Numbered from the stretch's first letter, positions 26,620 to 36,313 are shown. The stretch: DNA of 64,000 bases from Ornithinimicrobium laminariae (GCF_019457945.1 NZ_JAHZSU010000001.1:830898-894897); one strand, 5' to 3'. Numbers and translations: made by a program. The notes: a model not told the origin generated them from the sequence alone.

Positions 26620-29600
26620 CTACCGGAGCGAGCCAACCCAGCCGATAGCCTGCTTAGCCCCGCGGGTCGCGCTCTCATAACGGATTCCCAGGGCAAGCAG
26701 CGAGCCACCAACCAAAGCAATGGTCAGCCAGCGTGGCAGGTAGACCGCGTAGGGAACGACCTGCGAGACACCGACCATCAAGGTGACGAGAGCGCCAGTG
26801 ATCACCAGTGCCTGCCACCGCAACGCAACCCCAATGGCCAGCACGATCGCCCCTGCCACGATCGTCAGCAGCGGTCGGAGCACACCGCCCTCGCTGAGCG
26901 AGACCAGTGCAGATGGCACGAGCCCTAGCACGACGGCAGGACCAACAAAGGTCCACGACGGTGCCGCCTTACTGCGCAGCCACAACCCAGCACCAAGCAC
27001 CATCAGGGCAAAGGGCAAGGAGTATGCCTCGATCAGGCCGATGTCCCGGTCCTGAAGGACAAGCCCCAGCGCAACCGTGAAGGCGATGACAGCCAAGATG
27101 ACCGCCAACCGGCGCTGCGGGAGCGCCGCGTACAACACCGAGACAGCGCCCACGACGCAGAGAACCACGACGGGCATCGTGACCGCCGAACTAGACACAA
27201 AGGCAATCGTGAAGGCCCCGGACAGCGTCAGGCCTCCCACCACAGCCAAACCGGCCTCTTCAGTTCTTGCTCGGCGCACGCCAGCGAGAATCACCCAGAA
27301 AGCGCCCGCCGCAGTGAGGACCAGCACGAGGGGGATCCATCCGGCCAAATCAACCAGTAGCCCGAGACCCAGCGAGATGGCCCCCGCCGCCACTGGGACC
27401 AATTTCCCTCGCTGGGCTGGCAGCGCCCAGGCATACAGAGCGACGGTGACGACGAAAGTCAGCACCAATGCCCCTCGCAATCCTTGTAGGTGTCCGGCAC
27501 CAAAGATGACGATGATTTGCGCCGCACAGGCAACCCCGGCCAAGAGCCACCATCGGGCACTGATCGCGAACGCCACGAGGATCAGACAAGCAACAGTCGT
27601 CAGTATGGGCCGAATCAACCCGTCGCCGAATAGCGTCACAACCGCCGAAGGCAGCACACCGATGGCCAAGCCCCGCCCAACGAACGACCATCCAGCATGG
27701 CGCCCCAACTGGAGCCACAAGTCTGCTGCCAAGACCATCAGCGCGAGCGGCAGCGAATAGGCCTCGATTTGTGTCACTTCTAGGTCAACGAGCATGACCC
27801 AGAGCGCGCCGGTCAGGGCGGCGACAGACACGATCGTCACTAACCGTCGACCAGGCAACCAGGCGTAGCCAAGAGCCACGACTCCCAGCAGCGTCAAAAC
27901 ACTCGCCGTCAGCCCGGGGCTGCCCGGGCCATCCCAAGGTCCGCCAGCCACGAAGGCACAGATCAAGAACAAGATGCCGCCGGTCCCGCCCAGGCCAATC
28001 TCCTCGAGATGTCCGCGTCGCCAACCTGCTGCAGCGATGGCCGCCACGGCAATCCCCGCCAGCGCCAGAACCACGGGAAGGCGGCCATATAACTCGAGGA
28101 GCATGGCGGCTCCACCCGCGCCCAGCGCGACCGACAGCGGCAGCAACAGCACTCGTGAGGGAGCCCAAACCACGCCAACCGCTAGCGCGCTCAACGCCAA
28201 GGTCACAACGATGCCGCCGAATGCCTGCTGGGAGTCAGCACCGAGCAAGAGCGCCAGTTGCGACAAGAGAGTCGTGGCCCTCACCCAGGCCCGACCGGGC
28301 TTGATCGGTGCGCGACTCAACACGCCCTGCGGCACCACCAGAAGCGTCGCGAGGATCACGGTCACGACCTGGCCAAGCTGGGCACCCAGACTGAATACAG
28401 CCCCGATGGCAGCCATTGTGGAGAAAATCGCGACACCACTCAGAGCGCGCCATCGACCTCGAGAAAAGTTGTTCAGCCACTGTCGAGCAACGCTCGTGTT
28501 GGGATCGGTTGAAGTTTTGGTCCTAGCCGCCACAACTCGGTTCACCAGCAATCCGCCGCCGACGGCGATGAGCGCCAGCAGACCCATCCCGACGAAGGCC
28601 TCGGCCGGCACTCCTTGATTGAATCCGGGAAACTGCAGCGCTGCCATCAGTGCGAATAGCGTGGCCAGGAACTGCCAGGTCACTCCAGGTCCGCCCGCCG
28701 CCTTTTGCAAATGGCCAGCTGAGCGGGGTAGCCACACCGCCATGGCGCCAAAACCCACGGCGGCGGTCAGCGAGAAGGCAGCGGCTCCTAGTGAGGTCTC
28801 TGTTTGCAAGAGCAACCCGACGACGCCAAGCGAGAGCGCCGCGAAGGCCAGGAAGGCAAACGCCCTCACCTTGATATCAAGCAAATGCAGACCGCCCAGC
28901 AGCAATCCAGTAGCCAAGCCGGCCACTGCCAGGTACGTACCGCCGGACACCTGGTCGAGGCCGGCCAAGCCCAAGCTTGGAGCAGCAATGATATCTAGTA
29001 GGAGCAAGCCTCCGGCTAGCACCCCTAGGGCCTCTGCCGACGCGGACAATCCGCGCTTTGAGGCAGCGAACGCCCCACCCGCAGCCAGAGCGGTGAGCAT
29101 CGCCATCACCGCAACCTGGCCAACCACGCCAATGCGACCCCAAGCGACTGCGAGGAAGATAATCGCGGCAACAAAAACCAAGACAACCCCTGTGGCCAGC
29201 AACAGCCGCTGACCGGTCAACGAGGGTTTCTTCGGCGCAGGCTCAGTGCCGGGTGGGGCGAACGGCGGCGGCTCAGATTTTGAGCTGCCTGACCGAGGTA
29301 GGAGGTAGATATCAGGACCCGTCGGTGCCGACTGGGGTCGAACCGCGCCCTGGCCCGCAAGCGGGCCCGGTGGCGAGGTTGAGGTCGGGCCTTGGGTTGG
29401 GCGTGGGGCTGCTAGCGGTGTCGCTGCAGGGGCCGACTCGCTCGCGACCTGCTGGTCGCGGAGGGCCTGAAGCAGGCTATTTCGACGGCGGTTGAGTGCA
29501 TCAAGCTGTTGGTCTACCTGCCACAACTCAGCGGCATGAGGGCCGGTCAACGGAAGTCGACAGACTAGGCACTGCTCACCTCTCGGCGGCAGTCGCGAGC

Positions 29601-29676
29601 CGCATGAAGGACAGCGCGGGGAAGTCACTGCTCCTGCCCCGCTCCATGCGCAAGCAGCGCAAACGAAACCAGCCAA
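26620..29676 (-). CDS. Giant polytopic membrane protein with N-terminal zinc ribbon (SCO7613-type)
   Basis: About 1018 residues. The N terminus has zinc-ribbon cysteines: CAAC, CPSC and CLVC pairs. A Pro-rich linker follows (~80-150), then more than 20 hydrophobic segments that repeat a similar unit, such as ALMVLAADLWLQLGR and ALMVLGAGLWLRSK, each after QIEAYSLPL or LIEAYSLPF. This is the layout of actinobacterial SCO7613 C-terminal-domain proteins, whose function is unknown. The TTG start at 29676 keeps the first CxxC pair but overlaps the upstream gene by 52 bases; GTG 29634 would give the tighter GTGA overlap and drop that pair. Confidence 0.75.
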   Translation of the reverse strand: MAGFVCAACAWSGAGAVTSPRCPSCGSRLPPRGEQCLVCRLPLTGPHAAELWQVDQQLDALNRRRNSLLQALRDQQVASESAPAATPLAAPRPTQGPTSTSPPGPLAGQGAVRPQSAPTGPDIYLLPRSGSSKSEPPPFAPPGTEPAPKKPSLTGQRLLLATGVVLVFVAAIIFLAVAWGRIGVVGQVAVMAMLTALAAGGAFAASKRGLSASAEALGVLAGGLLLLDIIAAPSLGLAGLDQVSGGTYLAVAGLATGLLLGGLHLLDIKVRAFAFLAFAALSLGVVGLLLQTETSLGAAAFSLTAAVGFGAMAVWLPRSAGHLQKAAGGPGVTWQFLATLFALMAALQFPGFNQGVPAEAFVGMGLLALIAVGGGLLVNRVVAARTKTSTDPNTSVARQWLNNFSRGRWRALSGVAIFSTMAAIGAVFSLGAQLGQVVTVILATLLVVPQGVLSRAPIKPGRAWVRATTLLSQLALLLGADSQQAFGGIVVTLALSALAVGVVWAPSRVLLLPLSVALGAGGAAMLLELYGRLPVVLALAGIAVAAIAAAGWRRGHLEEIGLGGTGGILFLICAFVAGGPWDGPGSPGLTASVLTLLGVVALGYAWLPGRRLVTIVSVAALTGALWVMLVDLEVTQIEAYSLPLALMVLAADLWLQLGRHAGWSFVGRGLAIGVLPSAVVTLFGDGLIRPILTTVACLILVAFAISARWWLLAGVACAAQIIVIFGAGHLQGLRGALVLTFVVTVALYAWALPAQRGKLVPVAAGAISLGLGLLVDLAGWIPLVLVLTAAGAFWVILAGVRRARTEEAGLAVVGGLTLSGAFTIAFVSSSAVTMPVVVLCVVGAVSVLYAALPQRRLAVILAVIAFTVALGLVLQDRDIGLIEAYSLPFALMVLGAGLWLRSKAAPSWTFVGPAVVLGLVPSALVSLSEGGVLRPLLTIVAGAIVLAIGVALRWQALVITGALVTLMVGVSQVVPYAVYLPRWLTIALVGGSLLALGIRYESATRGAKQAIGWVGSLR

Positions 29677-30659
29677 TGGGTCGCCATGAAGTCCCCCTCA
29701 ACGATGTCGCTCAGAGCACTTCTCCCCTGAGCCTCGGCCGCTGCCTCAATCTGCATGCGGGCCTCATCTCCCAGGCGGGCGGAAAGAACACGTAACTGCC
29801 AAGCCCGGGAGAGCGCCAGCCCGCGCAGGTGCACAAACTGCCCATCGTTGCCATCAAGCACCTCAGGCACCGCAAAGAGTTGCGGGTGCCCGCCGGTGTC
29901 CCAGCCGGGCAGGAAAGCCGCCAGCCACGGCTCAAACTCGGCTTCGGGCAACACTCGGCTAACCAGCATGGCTTCGCACAGCGCCGGTGAGAGAAAGTCG
30001 CTGCCGCTGGGCTCATACGTCGTCTGGTAGTCGATATCTGAGCCAAACCACTCGCGGACTCTCGATTCAATGGCTGCGCACACGTCGCGGCGTTCAAGCC
30101 GTCCAAAGGCGTCGAGCAGCAACGTCAAGGCAAACGCATCATTCTGATGCTTTCCGTGCCTGACCGGGTACGCCTGGCACGGCAGCCACGCATGAGTCGC
30201 CTGCGCGATCTGGTCCAGCAGTGGCTGAATCGCCGCCGCGGCAGGCTCAAGCTCGGCGAGCCGACTTCCCTGCAGCGCAGCGCCCAATTGCGCCGCCCAC
30301 GCCCAGCCATACGGTCGCTCGAAACCTGGATGAGCGCTTAGATAGTCCACTTCGACAGCCAGGTTCTCGGCGCTCAGTCGATCAACCAGCAGGGCCAGGG
30401 CTCGGCGGCGAGTCTCGACTTGCAAGTCATCGGGATAGTTGCTCAGCAGGTGCAGCAGACTCCACTGCATGTGCACGCTGGAGTGCCAATCCAAGGATCC
30501 CCAAAAGGCCGGGTGCAGGCGCTGCGGGGTGATGTCGACGTCCTGCGGCCCCCTGGCAAGGTGGCCAGAGGAGTAGGGGTAGGGTCGCTTGATCACCTCG
30601 ATGGCGATCGTTGCCCAAGCTTGGGCACATTCACGGATCGTCGCGGAGTGCAGAGCCAT
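29625..30659 (-). CDS. DUF2891 family protein
   Basis: 344 residues. Family blocks visible: HPAFWGSLDWHSSVHMQWSL, GWAWAAQLGAAL, PVRHGKHQNDAFALTLLLDA and GSDFLSPALCEAMLVSRVLP. It looks like an all-alpha (alpha/alpha)6 toroid with conserved His and Trp residues, as in some glycan-acting proteins, but the function is not known. AAGGA stands close to ATG 30659. A TAGAAA box six bases before that ATG overlaps the divergent promoter of the thioesterase. Confidence 0.85.
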   Translation of the reverse strand: MALHSATIRECAQAWATIAIEVIKRPYPYSSGHLARGPQDVDITPQRLHPAFWGSLDWHSSVHMQWSLLHLLSNYPDDLQVETRRRALALLVDRLSAENLAVEVDYLSAHPGFERPYGWAWAAQLGAALQGSRLAELEPAAAAIQPLLDQIAQATHAWLPCQAYPVRHGKHQNDAFALTLLLDAFGRLERRDVCAAIESRVREWFGSDIDYQTTYEPSGSDFLSPALCEAMLVSRVLPEAEFEPWLAAFLPGWDTGGHPQLFAVPEVLDGNDGQFVHLRGLALSRAWQLRVLSARLGDEARMQIEAAAEAQGRSALSDIVEGDFMATHWLVSFALLAHGAGQEQ

Positions 30660-30669
30660 GTTCCTTTTC

Positions 30670-30681
30670 TACACTGGGCTC
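30670..30681 (+). promoter_or_regulatory. Leaderless promoter: TACACT-N6 before GTG 30682
   Basis: TACACT (30670-30675), six bases, then GTG 30682. On the minus strand TAGAAA (30671-30666) stands six bases before the divergent ATG 30659, so the two boxes share two bases. Confidence 0.55.
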
Positions 30682-31509
30682 GTGAACTCGACACTGCCTT
30701 CCAGCGACTTTTACTACATTGCTTTGGGCGAGGGCCGCTATCAGCCGACTATCCACACCCAAGGCGCCTGGTCTGCGCTGGAGCAGCACATGGCGCCGGT
30801 CGGCGGATTGCTCACGCACGCGCTAGAACGCCACGCGCCCAGGCCCGAGATGCAATTGGGTCGAGTCACCTTCGACATCTTGGGCATGATTCCCGCCCAA
30901 ATCAGCAGCATCACCACCCAAACGTTGCGGCCGGGCCGCACTATTGAGCTCATCGAAGCCACGATGTCCGTTGGTGATCGAGTCGTCGTGCGAGCGACTG
31001 CTTGGCGGCTTTCGATCCAAGACACTCAAGAAGTAGCGGCTAGCGAGGCGGCCGCGCTGCCAGCGCCGGACGAGTGCCCACCCTGGGGCGGCATGGGTCG
31101 CTGGGGCGGCGGCTACATCGAATCGGTGGAGTTCCGGGCCGTGCCTGGCTCTCGCCCCGGTGCCGGTGCAGCCTGGTTGCAGACCCCCTATGGGCTGGTT
31201 GGTGGCGAGGAGAGCACAGCGCTAGCCCGGTTTGTTGGGCTGGTAGACACTGCCAACGGGATCGGCCCACGGCAGGGGCCCGAAGCTTGGGTGTTCCCCA
31301 ACACCGACCTCAGCATCCACTTTTTCCGGGCACCGGAACTGCCCTGGGTGGGCCTCTCCGCACAGGCCTCGTGGGGCGCCACCGGGCTAGGGCTCACCAC
31401 CACCACGCTGTATGACGTCCACGGCCCAGTGGGTCAGGCCAGCCAAGTGTTGACCATTAGGCCCCAACCCACGAAATCGCAGCCCGCGGAACCTCATAAT
31501 CAGGCGTAA
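30682..31509 (+). CDS. Acyl-CoA thioesterase (double hot-dog, TesB-like)
   Basis: 275 residues from GTG 30682; an upstream in-frame start at 30589 lies inside the divergent gene. Two hot-dog halves: an N-terminal one with HMAPVGGLLTHALERH and LGRVTFDILGMIP, and a C-terminal one with FVGLVDTANGIGPR, PNTDLSIHFFR and WVGLSAQASWG. Expected to hydrolyse acyl-CoA in the cytoplasm. Chain-length specificity is unknown. Confidence 0.8.
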   Translation: MNSTLPSSDFYYIALGEGRYQPTIHTQGAWSALEQHMAPVGGLLTHALERHAPRPEMQLGRVTFDILGMIPAQISSITTQTLRPGRTIELIEATMSVGDRVVVRATAWRLSIQDTQEVAASEAAALPAPDECPPWGGMGRWGGGYIESVEFRAVPGSRPGAGAAWLQTPYGLVGGEESTALARFVGLVDTANGIGPRQGPEAWVFPNTDLSIHFFRAPELPWVGLSAQASWGATGLGLTTTTLYDVHGPVGQASQVLTIRPQPTKSQPAEPHNQA

Positions 31510-31521
31510 CGTCGTAAACCC

Positions 31522-31977
31522 ATGAAGGCAATCACGAGGTTAAGCACCGGCGCGTTGGTCTTAGCGATGCTCACGGGCTGCTCCACCGGGGACGACTGCC
31601 CCGGCGGCGACTGCAGCACACCTGACGGGCAGACCGACACGTCCTCTGTGAGCCCGACCGCAGCAGAAACTGAGGGAGCAGAGATGAACGACCAACCGCG
31701 GGTGCGGGCCGCTGTCGCTGACCTAGCGAGTCGGTGGGATGTTTCTGAGGAGGACATTCAGATCGCAGAACACCGATCGGTGACGTGGCCCGACGGCTCG
31801 GCCGGTTGCCCCCAGCCCGGCCAGGCTTACACCCAAGCTCTCGTGCCTGGTGAACTGCTCATTTTGTCTGTTGCCGGCAAGCGGTCTAACTATCACTCGG
31901 CCAATGGTGGCGACTTCGCCTACTGCGAGTCGCCAATCCAGCCCAGTAAGACCCAGCCCATCAACCCAGACATCTAG
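31522..31977 (+). CDS. Lipoprotein of unknown function
   Basis: 151 residues. Signal peptide with lipobox MLTGC, then an acidic Ser/Thr-rich linker. The globular part has the block VTWPDGSAGCPQPGQAYTQ, then VPGELLILSVAGKRSNYHS and CES, known from uncharacterised actinobacterial and cyanobacterial proteins. Two conserved cysteines could form a disulfide. Its end overlaps thiQ by four bases (convergent). Confidence 0.75.
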   Translation: MKAITRLSTGALVLAMLTGCSTGDDCPGGDCSTPDGQTDTSSVSPTAAETEGAEMNDQPRVRAAVADLASRWDVSEEDIQIAEHRSVTWPDGSAGCPQPGQAYTQALVPGELLILSVAGKRSNYHSANGGDFAYCESPIQPSKTQPINPDI

Positions 31978-32999
31978 TCGCGACCTACCTGGGCAACGCT
32001 GGCAGTTTGTAGCCGCAAACTGATCTCTTGGCCCGTCGTGAACTCGACAGCCGGAGCTGCGATAGCGTCCACCTCCCCCAGCCCTTCGATGTGCATGAGC
32101 AAGCGAGTCTGCTGCGCACCTGGGCTTACCCGACGCACCAGGCCTGTCACTGATCCACCTTCATCCGCGACAAGCGCTGAGGGTCGCAATGCCACAGTTT
32201 GGCCCTGCCACGGCACCTCAAAACCCTGCGCAGCCCGTCGTGCCGCAGCGTCACGCAAAAAGGACGTGTAGCCCAAGAACGCGGCAACGTCTTCGGAAAT
32301 GGGCTCCCGCCACACCTGATGGGTCTCGCCCACCTGCACCAACTGACCGGCCAACATGACCCCCATCCGATCAGCCATGGTGAAAGCCTCATCGTGATCG
32401 TGGGTGACCATGATCGCCGTCGTCCTCGTGCGCACCAGGATCTCTCGCAGGTCGGTGGCCAGGCGGTCCCGCAACGATCGGTCCAAGGCCGAAAGCGGCT
32501 CATCGAGCAACAACACCCGGGGCTCGGCCGCCAATGACCGGGCCAGTGCCACTCGCTGCTGCTCACCCCCGCTGAGGGTTGCAGGGCGGCGATTTTGATA
32601 TCCCGGGAGCCCAACGACCTCCAGCAGTTCGGCCACTCTTGCCGCGCGCTCAGCCCGTGGAAGTCTTTGCAACTTCAGGGCGTAGCCAACGTTGTCTCCC
32701 ACCGATCGCTGGGCAAAAAGCTGCCCGTCTTGAAACATCAAAGCGAAACCCCGCTGGTGGGCGGGCACGCCTGCTAGGTCCCGGCCGTTGAGTGAGACTT
32801 TGCCTTGCGCTAATGGCTCCAGCCCAGCAACCGCCCGGAGCAACGTTGACTTGCCACAACCTGATGGCCCAAGAATGGCCAGCACTTGCCCCTCATTCAA
32901 TTGAAAACTAGTCCCGTGAACAGCCAATTCGCCATCGAAGGCGACCTGTACGTCTACGACGTTCAGCATCGGCGTCTCCTGTTCGTGCGACTGCGTCAT
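31974..32999 (-). CDS. thiQ: Thiamine ABC transporter ATP-binding protein
   Basis: 341 residues. Walker A LGPSGCGKSTLL, Q-loop MFQDGQLF, signature LSGGEQQRVALARSLA, Walker B VLLLDEPLSAL, and switch His TAIMVTHDHDEA. A C-terminal TOBE-like domain (~240-341) is present. The start overlaps thiP by ATGA. The TPP riboswitch at the head of the operon assigns the substrate; without it the protein could pass for an iron or polyamine ATPase. Confidence 0.85.
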   Translation of the reverse strand: MTQSHEQETPMLNVVDVQVAFDGELAVHGTSFQLNEGQVLAILGPSGCGKSTLLRAVAGLEPLAQGKVSLNGRDLAGVPAHQRGFALMFQDGQLFAQRSVGDNVGYALKLQRLPRAERAARVAELLEVVGLPGYQNRRPATLSGGEQQRVALARSLAAEPRVLLLDEPLSALDRSLRDRLATDLREILVRTRTTAIMVTHDHDEAFTMADRMGVMLAGQLVQVGETHQVWREPISEDVAAFLGYTSFLRDAAARRAAQGFEVPWQGQTVALRPSALVADEGGSVTGLVRRVSPGAQQTRLLMHIEGLGEVDAIAAPAVEFTTGQEISLRLQTASVAQVGRD

Positions 33000-34654
33000 A
33001 GCTGGCCCACTCCCTGCACCCGCAGTCGCTCGACCAACGACATCACGGCGACCGTCACCACACTCAACAGGACCGACGCCGCGAGCGCCATCTGTAGATT
33101 GTCCACTCCGGGCCTTCCAATCAGGTCAAAGATGACGACCGGAACCGTTGGCCGATCCGGGCGAGCCAAAAAGCTTGTAGCCCCAAACTCACCCAGGGAG
33201 ACCGCAAACGCGAATCCGGTGGCGGCCAAGAGTGGCTTGGCAATGACCGGCCAATCAACTGTCCACGAAGCGCGGATGGGGCTTGCCCCCAGGGCGGCCG
33301 CAGCTTGGCGCAGCCGCGGGTCGACTCCGCGCAACACTGGCGTCAGGGTCCGGACTACCAGCGGCATCGCGACCATCGCTTGGGCAATGGGCACCAAAAT
33401 TGCCGACGAGCGTAGGTCTAAGGGTGGGCGGTCCAAGGTGATCAAGAAGCCAAATCCGATCGTTACCGCCGAGACCCCCAGCGGCAGCATGATGGCAGCA
33501 TCCAAACTGGCAATGAACCTGCGCGCTGATCTACGCCTGGGGCGGCGAGAGACCGCAATCGAGACAATCACGCCGAGCACCATCGCGATCAGGGTCGCGT
33601 CCATCGCCGTTCGCAGGGAGTTTTCCATGGCATCGAGGACGCTCACGCGCAGGGCGGGGACTGCTTCCGGCTCAGCCAACAGGCGATAAGCCCGCAGGGT
33701 GAACCCATCCCCGTCGTGAAAACTGCGCCAGACCAGCGTGCCCACCGGTAGCAAGATCAAGACCATTGCCCCCGCAGCGATCACCAGCGCCGGCAGGTCG
33801 ACCAGACCCGGTCGCCGCAAGGTTTGACCATCCGAGCGCCGTAGAGACTGCTCGCGCGATGACCTTGCTCGCTGCGCTAACACCAACATGAGCACAACGC
33901 CAATGAGTTGCAGAGTCGAGAGGACCGCTGCGGCCTGCAGATCTAAGAACTGAGTGGTCAACAAGTAGATCTCAGTCTCGATGGTGCCGTATTTCAAACC
34001 GCCGAGGGTCAGCACAACACCGAACGCTGTGGAGCAAAAGAGAAAGACAAGTGAGGCAGCAGAGATAATCGCCGGGGTCAGGGCGGGCAATGTGACGGTG
34101 CGCAAGACTTGCCACGGGGTTGCTCCCAAGGTGGCCGCCGAGTCTTCTGCCCGAGTGTCCAGGCCTTCCCAGGTGCCACCCACTGTGCGGACCACCACTG
34201 CCAGGTTGAAGAAAATATAGGCAAGCAGGATCGACCACGGTGTGCCGTCTAGACCCAAGGAGCCCAGCGGCCCCGAGGTCGAGAGCAGAGCTCGGAACAT
34301 CACCCCCACGACGACCGTGGGCAGCACGAACGGCATCACCACGATGGCTCGCAGCAGTCCCCTGCCTGGGAAGCGAAGACGATAGAGCACATAGGCCAAC
34401 GGGATTCCTAGGCCAGTCGTGATGATCGTGCCAGCCAGCGCCATACCGAGGGTGAAGCCGATGACTCGAATGGTGCGATCTCGGCCCAGCACCTCGGCTA
34501 CTCCGGAGAAGTCCCACGTGCCGTCGGGGTAGAAGCCCCGTGCCAACATGCCAGTCAAGGGCAGCACAAAGAACACCGCGAGGAAGGCAACCGGCAGCAC
34601 CATCAAGGCGGCAAGGAGCCACCCTGATGGTGACGATTTCCAGCGACTCCTCAC
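32996..34654 (-). CDS. thiP: Thiamine ABC transporter permease (fused double permease)
   Basis: 552 residues, about 12 spans. Two BPD_transp_1 halves are fused; each carries an EAA loop contacting the ATPase: EDSAATLGATPWQVLRTVTLP and RQAAAALGASPIRASWTVDWP. Fused permeases of this length are typical of ThiP and FbpB. GTG start 12 bases after thiB. It forms the membrane channel with ThiQ. Confidence 0.85.
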   Translation of the reverse strand: MRSRWKSSPSGWLLAALMVLPVAFLAVFFVLPLTGMLARGFYPDGTWDFSGVAEVLGRDRTIRVIGFTLGMALAGTIITTGLGIPLAYVLYRLRFPGRGLLRAIVVMPFVLPTVVVGVMFRALLSTSGPLGSLGLDGTPWSILLAYIFFNLAVVVRTVGGTWEGLDTRAEDSAATLGATPWQVLRTVTLPALTPAIISAASLVFLFCSTAFGVVLTLGGLKYGTIETEIYLLTTQFLDLQAAAVLSTLQLIGVVLMLVLAQRARSSREQSLRRSDGQTLRRPGLVDLPALVIAAGAMVLILLPVGTLVWRSFHDGDGFTLRAYRLLAEPEAVPALRVSVLDAMENSLRTAMDATLIAMVLGVIVSIAVSRRPRRRSARRFIASLDAAIMLPLGVSAVTIGFGFLITLDRPPLDLRSSAILVPIAQAMVAMPLVVRTLTPVLRGVDPRLRQAAAALGASPIRASWTVDWPVIAKPLLAATGFAFAVSLGEFGATSFLARPDRPTVPVVIFDLIGRPGVDNLQMALAASVLLSVVTVAVMSLVERLRVQGVGQL

Positions 34655-34666
34655 CAGCGCGGTGTC

Positions 34667-35776
34667 TTATTGGGTGGCAATGTCAGCCCATTCGCGCACC
34701 CAGGTCTCTCGGTTTGCGTCGATCTGCGCCGGATCGACCACGATCGGCTCGGCAGCCACGTCGGCAAACTCAGCCCAGGCTTGCGGCAACTCCACAGCGT
34801 CGTCAACGGGGTAGACGTACATCGTTTCCGGTAATGCTGCCTGCATCGGCTCGCTCAGCAAGAAGTCGATGAATGCCTGGGCGCCTTCCGGGTTGTTCGC
34901 ACCTTCCAGCACCCCGGCGTATTCGACCTGCCGGAAACATGTGTCGAGCAGTGCGCTGGTCGTCGGCTCTGTTTCGCCCTCGGGGATCGTGAAGGGAGGT
35001 GAGGAAGCGTAGGAAACCACGATGGGCCGGTCACCGTTGCCCCCGCCAGCGGTGAAGTCCACCGAGTAGGCATCAGACCAACCGCTGGTCACTCGAGCGT
35101 CGTTGGCCATCAGATCGCTCCAGTAGTCGAGCCATCCGTCTTCACCGAAGTTCCCCACGGTGGCCAACATGAAGGCCAAACCCGGGCTGGATGTGTTGGC
35201 GCCGGGCGTCACGAAAAGCCCTTCATACATCGGATCGGTGAGGTCTTCCAGGGAAGACGGCGGCTTGATGCCTTCTTCGGCAAACCACACGTCATCAATG
35301 TTGACGCAGACGTCACCGAAGTCGATCGGGGTGAGTAGATCGGCGCCCGTACCGCTGAGTTGATCATCCGCAGCGCCGTCCGGTAGATCTGGCGAGGCAT
35401 AGGCCGCTAAGACCCCTTCGTCCACTGCGCGGGAGGCAAAGGTGTTGTCGATGCCAAACACTGCATCGCCCAGCGGGCTGCCCTTGGTCAGAATGATCTG
35501 GTTGGTCATCTCGCCACCGTCGCCTGAGCCCAGAATCGTCGCCTCATACCCCGTCTCCTCGGTGAACTGGGTCAGCAGGTCTTCGGGGACGGTGAACGAG
35601 TCGTGGCTGACAACTACGACTTCGCTGGTGGCTGAGTCGACAGTCGCACCTGAGTCGCTGCTCGCGTCGTCGGTCGAGCCGAGCGAGCACGCCGAAAGGC
35701 CCAGGCCCGCTGCCAAGGCCAACGCGAGTGTGCCGGTGGACCGGCTCCGGGCATACGCGGATGTGGTGGTGTGCAT
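34667..35776 (-). CDS. thiB: Thiamine-binding lipoprotein of ABC importer
   Basis: 369 residues. Signal peptide with lipobox LSAC, Asp/Ser-rich linker, then a periplasmic-binding-protein fold starting EVVVVSHDSFTVPEDLLTQFTEETG. VVSHDSF and the ALIGDNT-like DAVFGIDNTFASRAVDEGVL are characteristic of ThiB/TbpA proteins. ATG 35776 has GGAGG 6 bases upstream. That site lies in a hairpin under the TPP riboswitch. Confidence 0.88.
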   Translation of the reverse strand: MHTTTSAYARSRSTGTLALALAAGLGLSACSLGSTDDASSDSGATVDSATSEVVVVSHDSFTVPEDLLTQFTEETGYEATILGSGDGGEMTNQIILTKGSPLGDAVFGIDNTFASRAVDEGVLAAYASPDLPDGAADDQLSGTGADLLTPIDFGDVCVNIDDVWFAEEGIKPPSSLEDLTDPMYEGLFVTPGANTSSPGLAFMLATVGNFGEDGWLDYWSDLMANDARVTSGWSDAYSVDFTAGGGNGDRPIVVSYASSPPFTIPEGETEPTTSALLDTCFRQVEYAGVLEGANNPEGAQAFIDFLLSEPMQAALPETMYVYPVDDAVELPQAWAEFADVAAEPIVVDPAQIDANRETWVREWADIATQ

Positions 35777-35782
35777 GCAAAA

Positions 35783-35799
35783 CCTCCATATTCAGGAGG
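35783..35799 (-). promoter_or_regulatory. Hairpin that can sequester the thiB Shine-Dalgarno
   Basis: On the minus strand CCTCC (35799-35795), a 7-base loop, then GGAGG (35787-35783), the only Shine-Dalgarno of thiB. Pairing of the two would block translation. It fits the expression platform of the riboswitch just upstream. Confidence 0.6.
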
Positions 35800-35832
35800 G
35801 GATCGACGCCGGGTACGACGTCTTGCGAGTCT

Positions 35833-35920
35833 CGACTTCCTCCACCGGTACTAACCGGATCAGGTTCGAGGGTCTGCGGCTCGGTGCCGCACTCTCAGCG
35901 CTGCTTGCGCTCCCCTGTCG
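35833..35920 (-). ncRNA. TPP riboswitch (THI element)
   Basis: Read on the minus strand: GGGGAGC start, the invariant GCTGAGAG, ACCCTCGAACCTGATC, GGTTAGTACC and a closing GGAGGAAGTCG whose GTCG pairs with CGAC at the 5' end (P1). These are the diagnostic conserved blocks of the thiamine-pyrophosphate aptamer. It stands 57 bases before the thiB start, so it should reduce import-gene expression when TPP is plentiful. Confidence 0.95.
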
Positions 35921-35985
35921 TGTGCACTACCGACACTACACATTCCGCTGCCGTCCTCACACTCGCGGTGTGGCACTCTAGGGCC

Positions 35986-36273
35986 ATGGGAAATCTGGTT
36001 TGGAAAGTTGTCGCCGCTGGTGCCGCGATCGGCGCAAGCACAGTCGCGCGCAAGGTCACTGACGGCACGTGGAAGTTTGTGTCCGGCCAAGAGACCCCAG
36101 CTAATCCTGAGGACCCGGATATTGGCTGGGGCGAAGCCATCGCTTTCGCCCTGTTCTCCGGCGCTATCGTTGGTCTGACCCGGATGCTGGCTAACCGTCA
36201 GACGGCGGCTCTCTACAAGCGCTCGACGGGAACACTGCCTAAAGAAGTTGCTCAGAAGGGCGGCAAGCCGTAG
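35986..36273 (+). CDS. DUF4235 small membrane protein
   Basis: 95 residues. Begins MGNLVWKVVAAGAAIGASTVARKVTD... with a conserved small-residue N-terminal helix, then a GWGEAIAFALFSGAIVGLTRML span. This is the DUF4235 layout in actinobacteria, function unknown. CACTCT stands six bases before ATG 35986, a near match to the leaderless promoter. The gene is divergent from the thiamine operon. Confidence 0.8.
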   Translation: MGNLVWKVVAAGAAIGASTVARKVTDGTWKFVSGQETPANPEDPDIGWGEAIAFALFSGAIVGLTRMLANRQTAALYKRSTGTLPKEVAQKGGKP

Positions 36274-36313
36274 CCCTCCCTTCACTGCCAGCAAAACATG
36301 GGATGGTTAGAGC

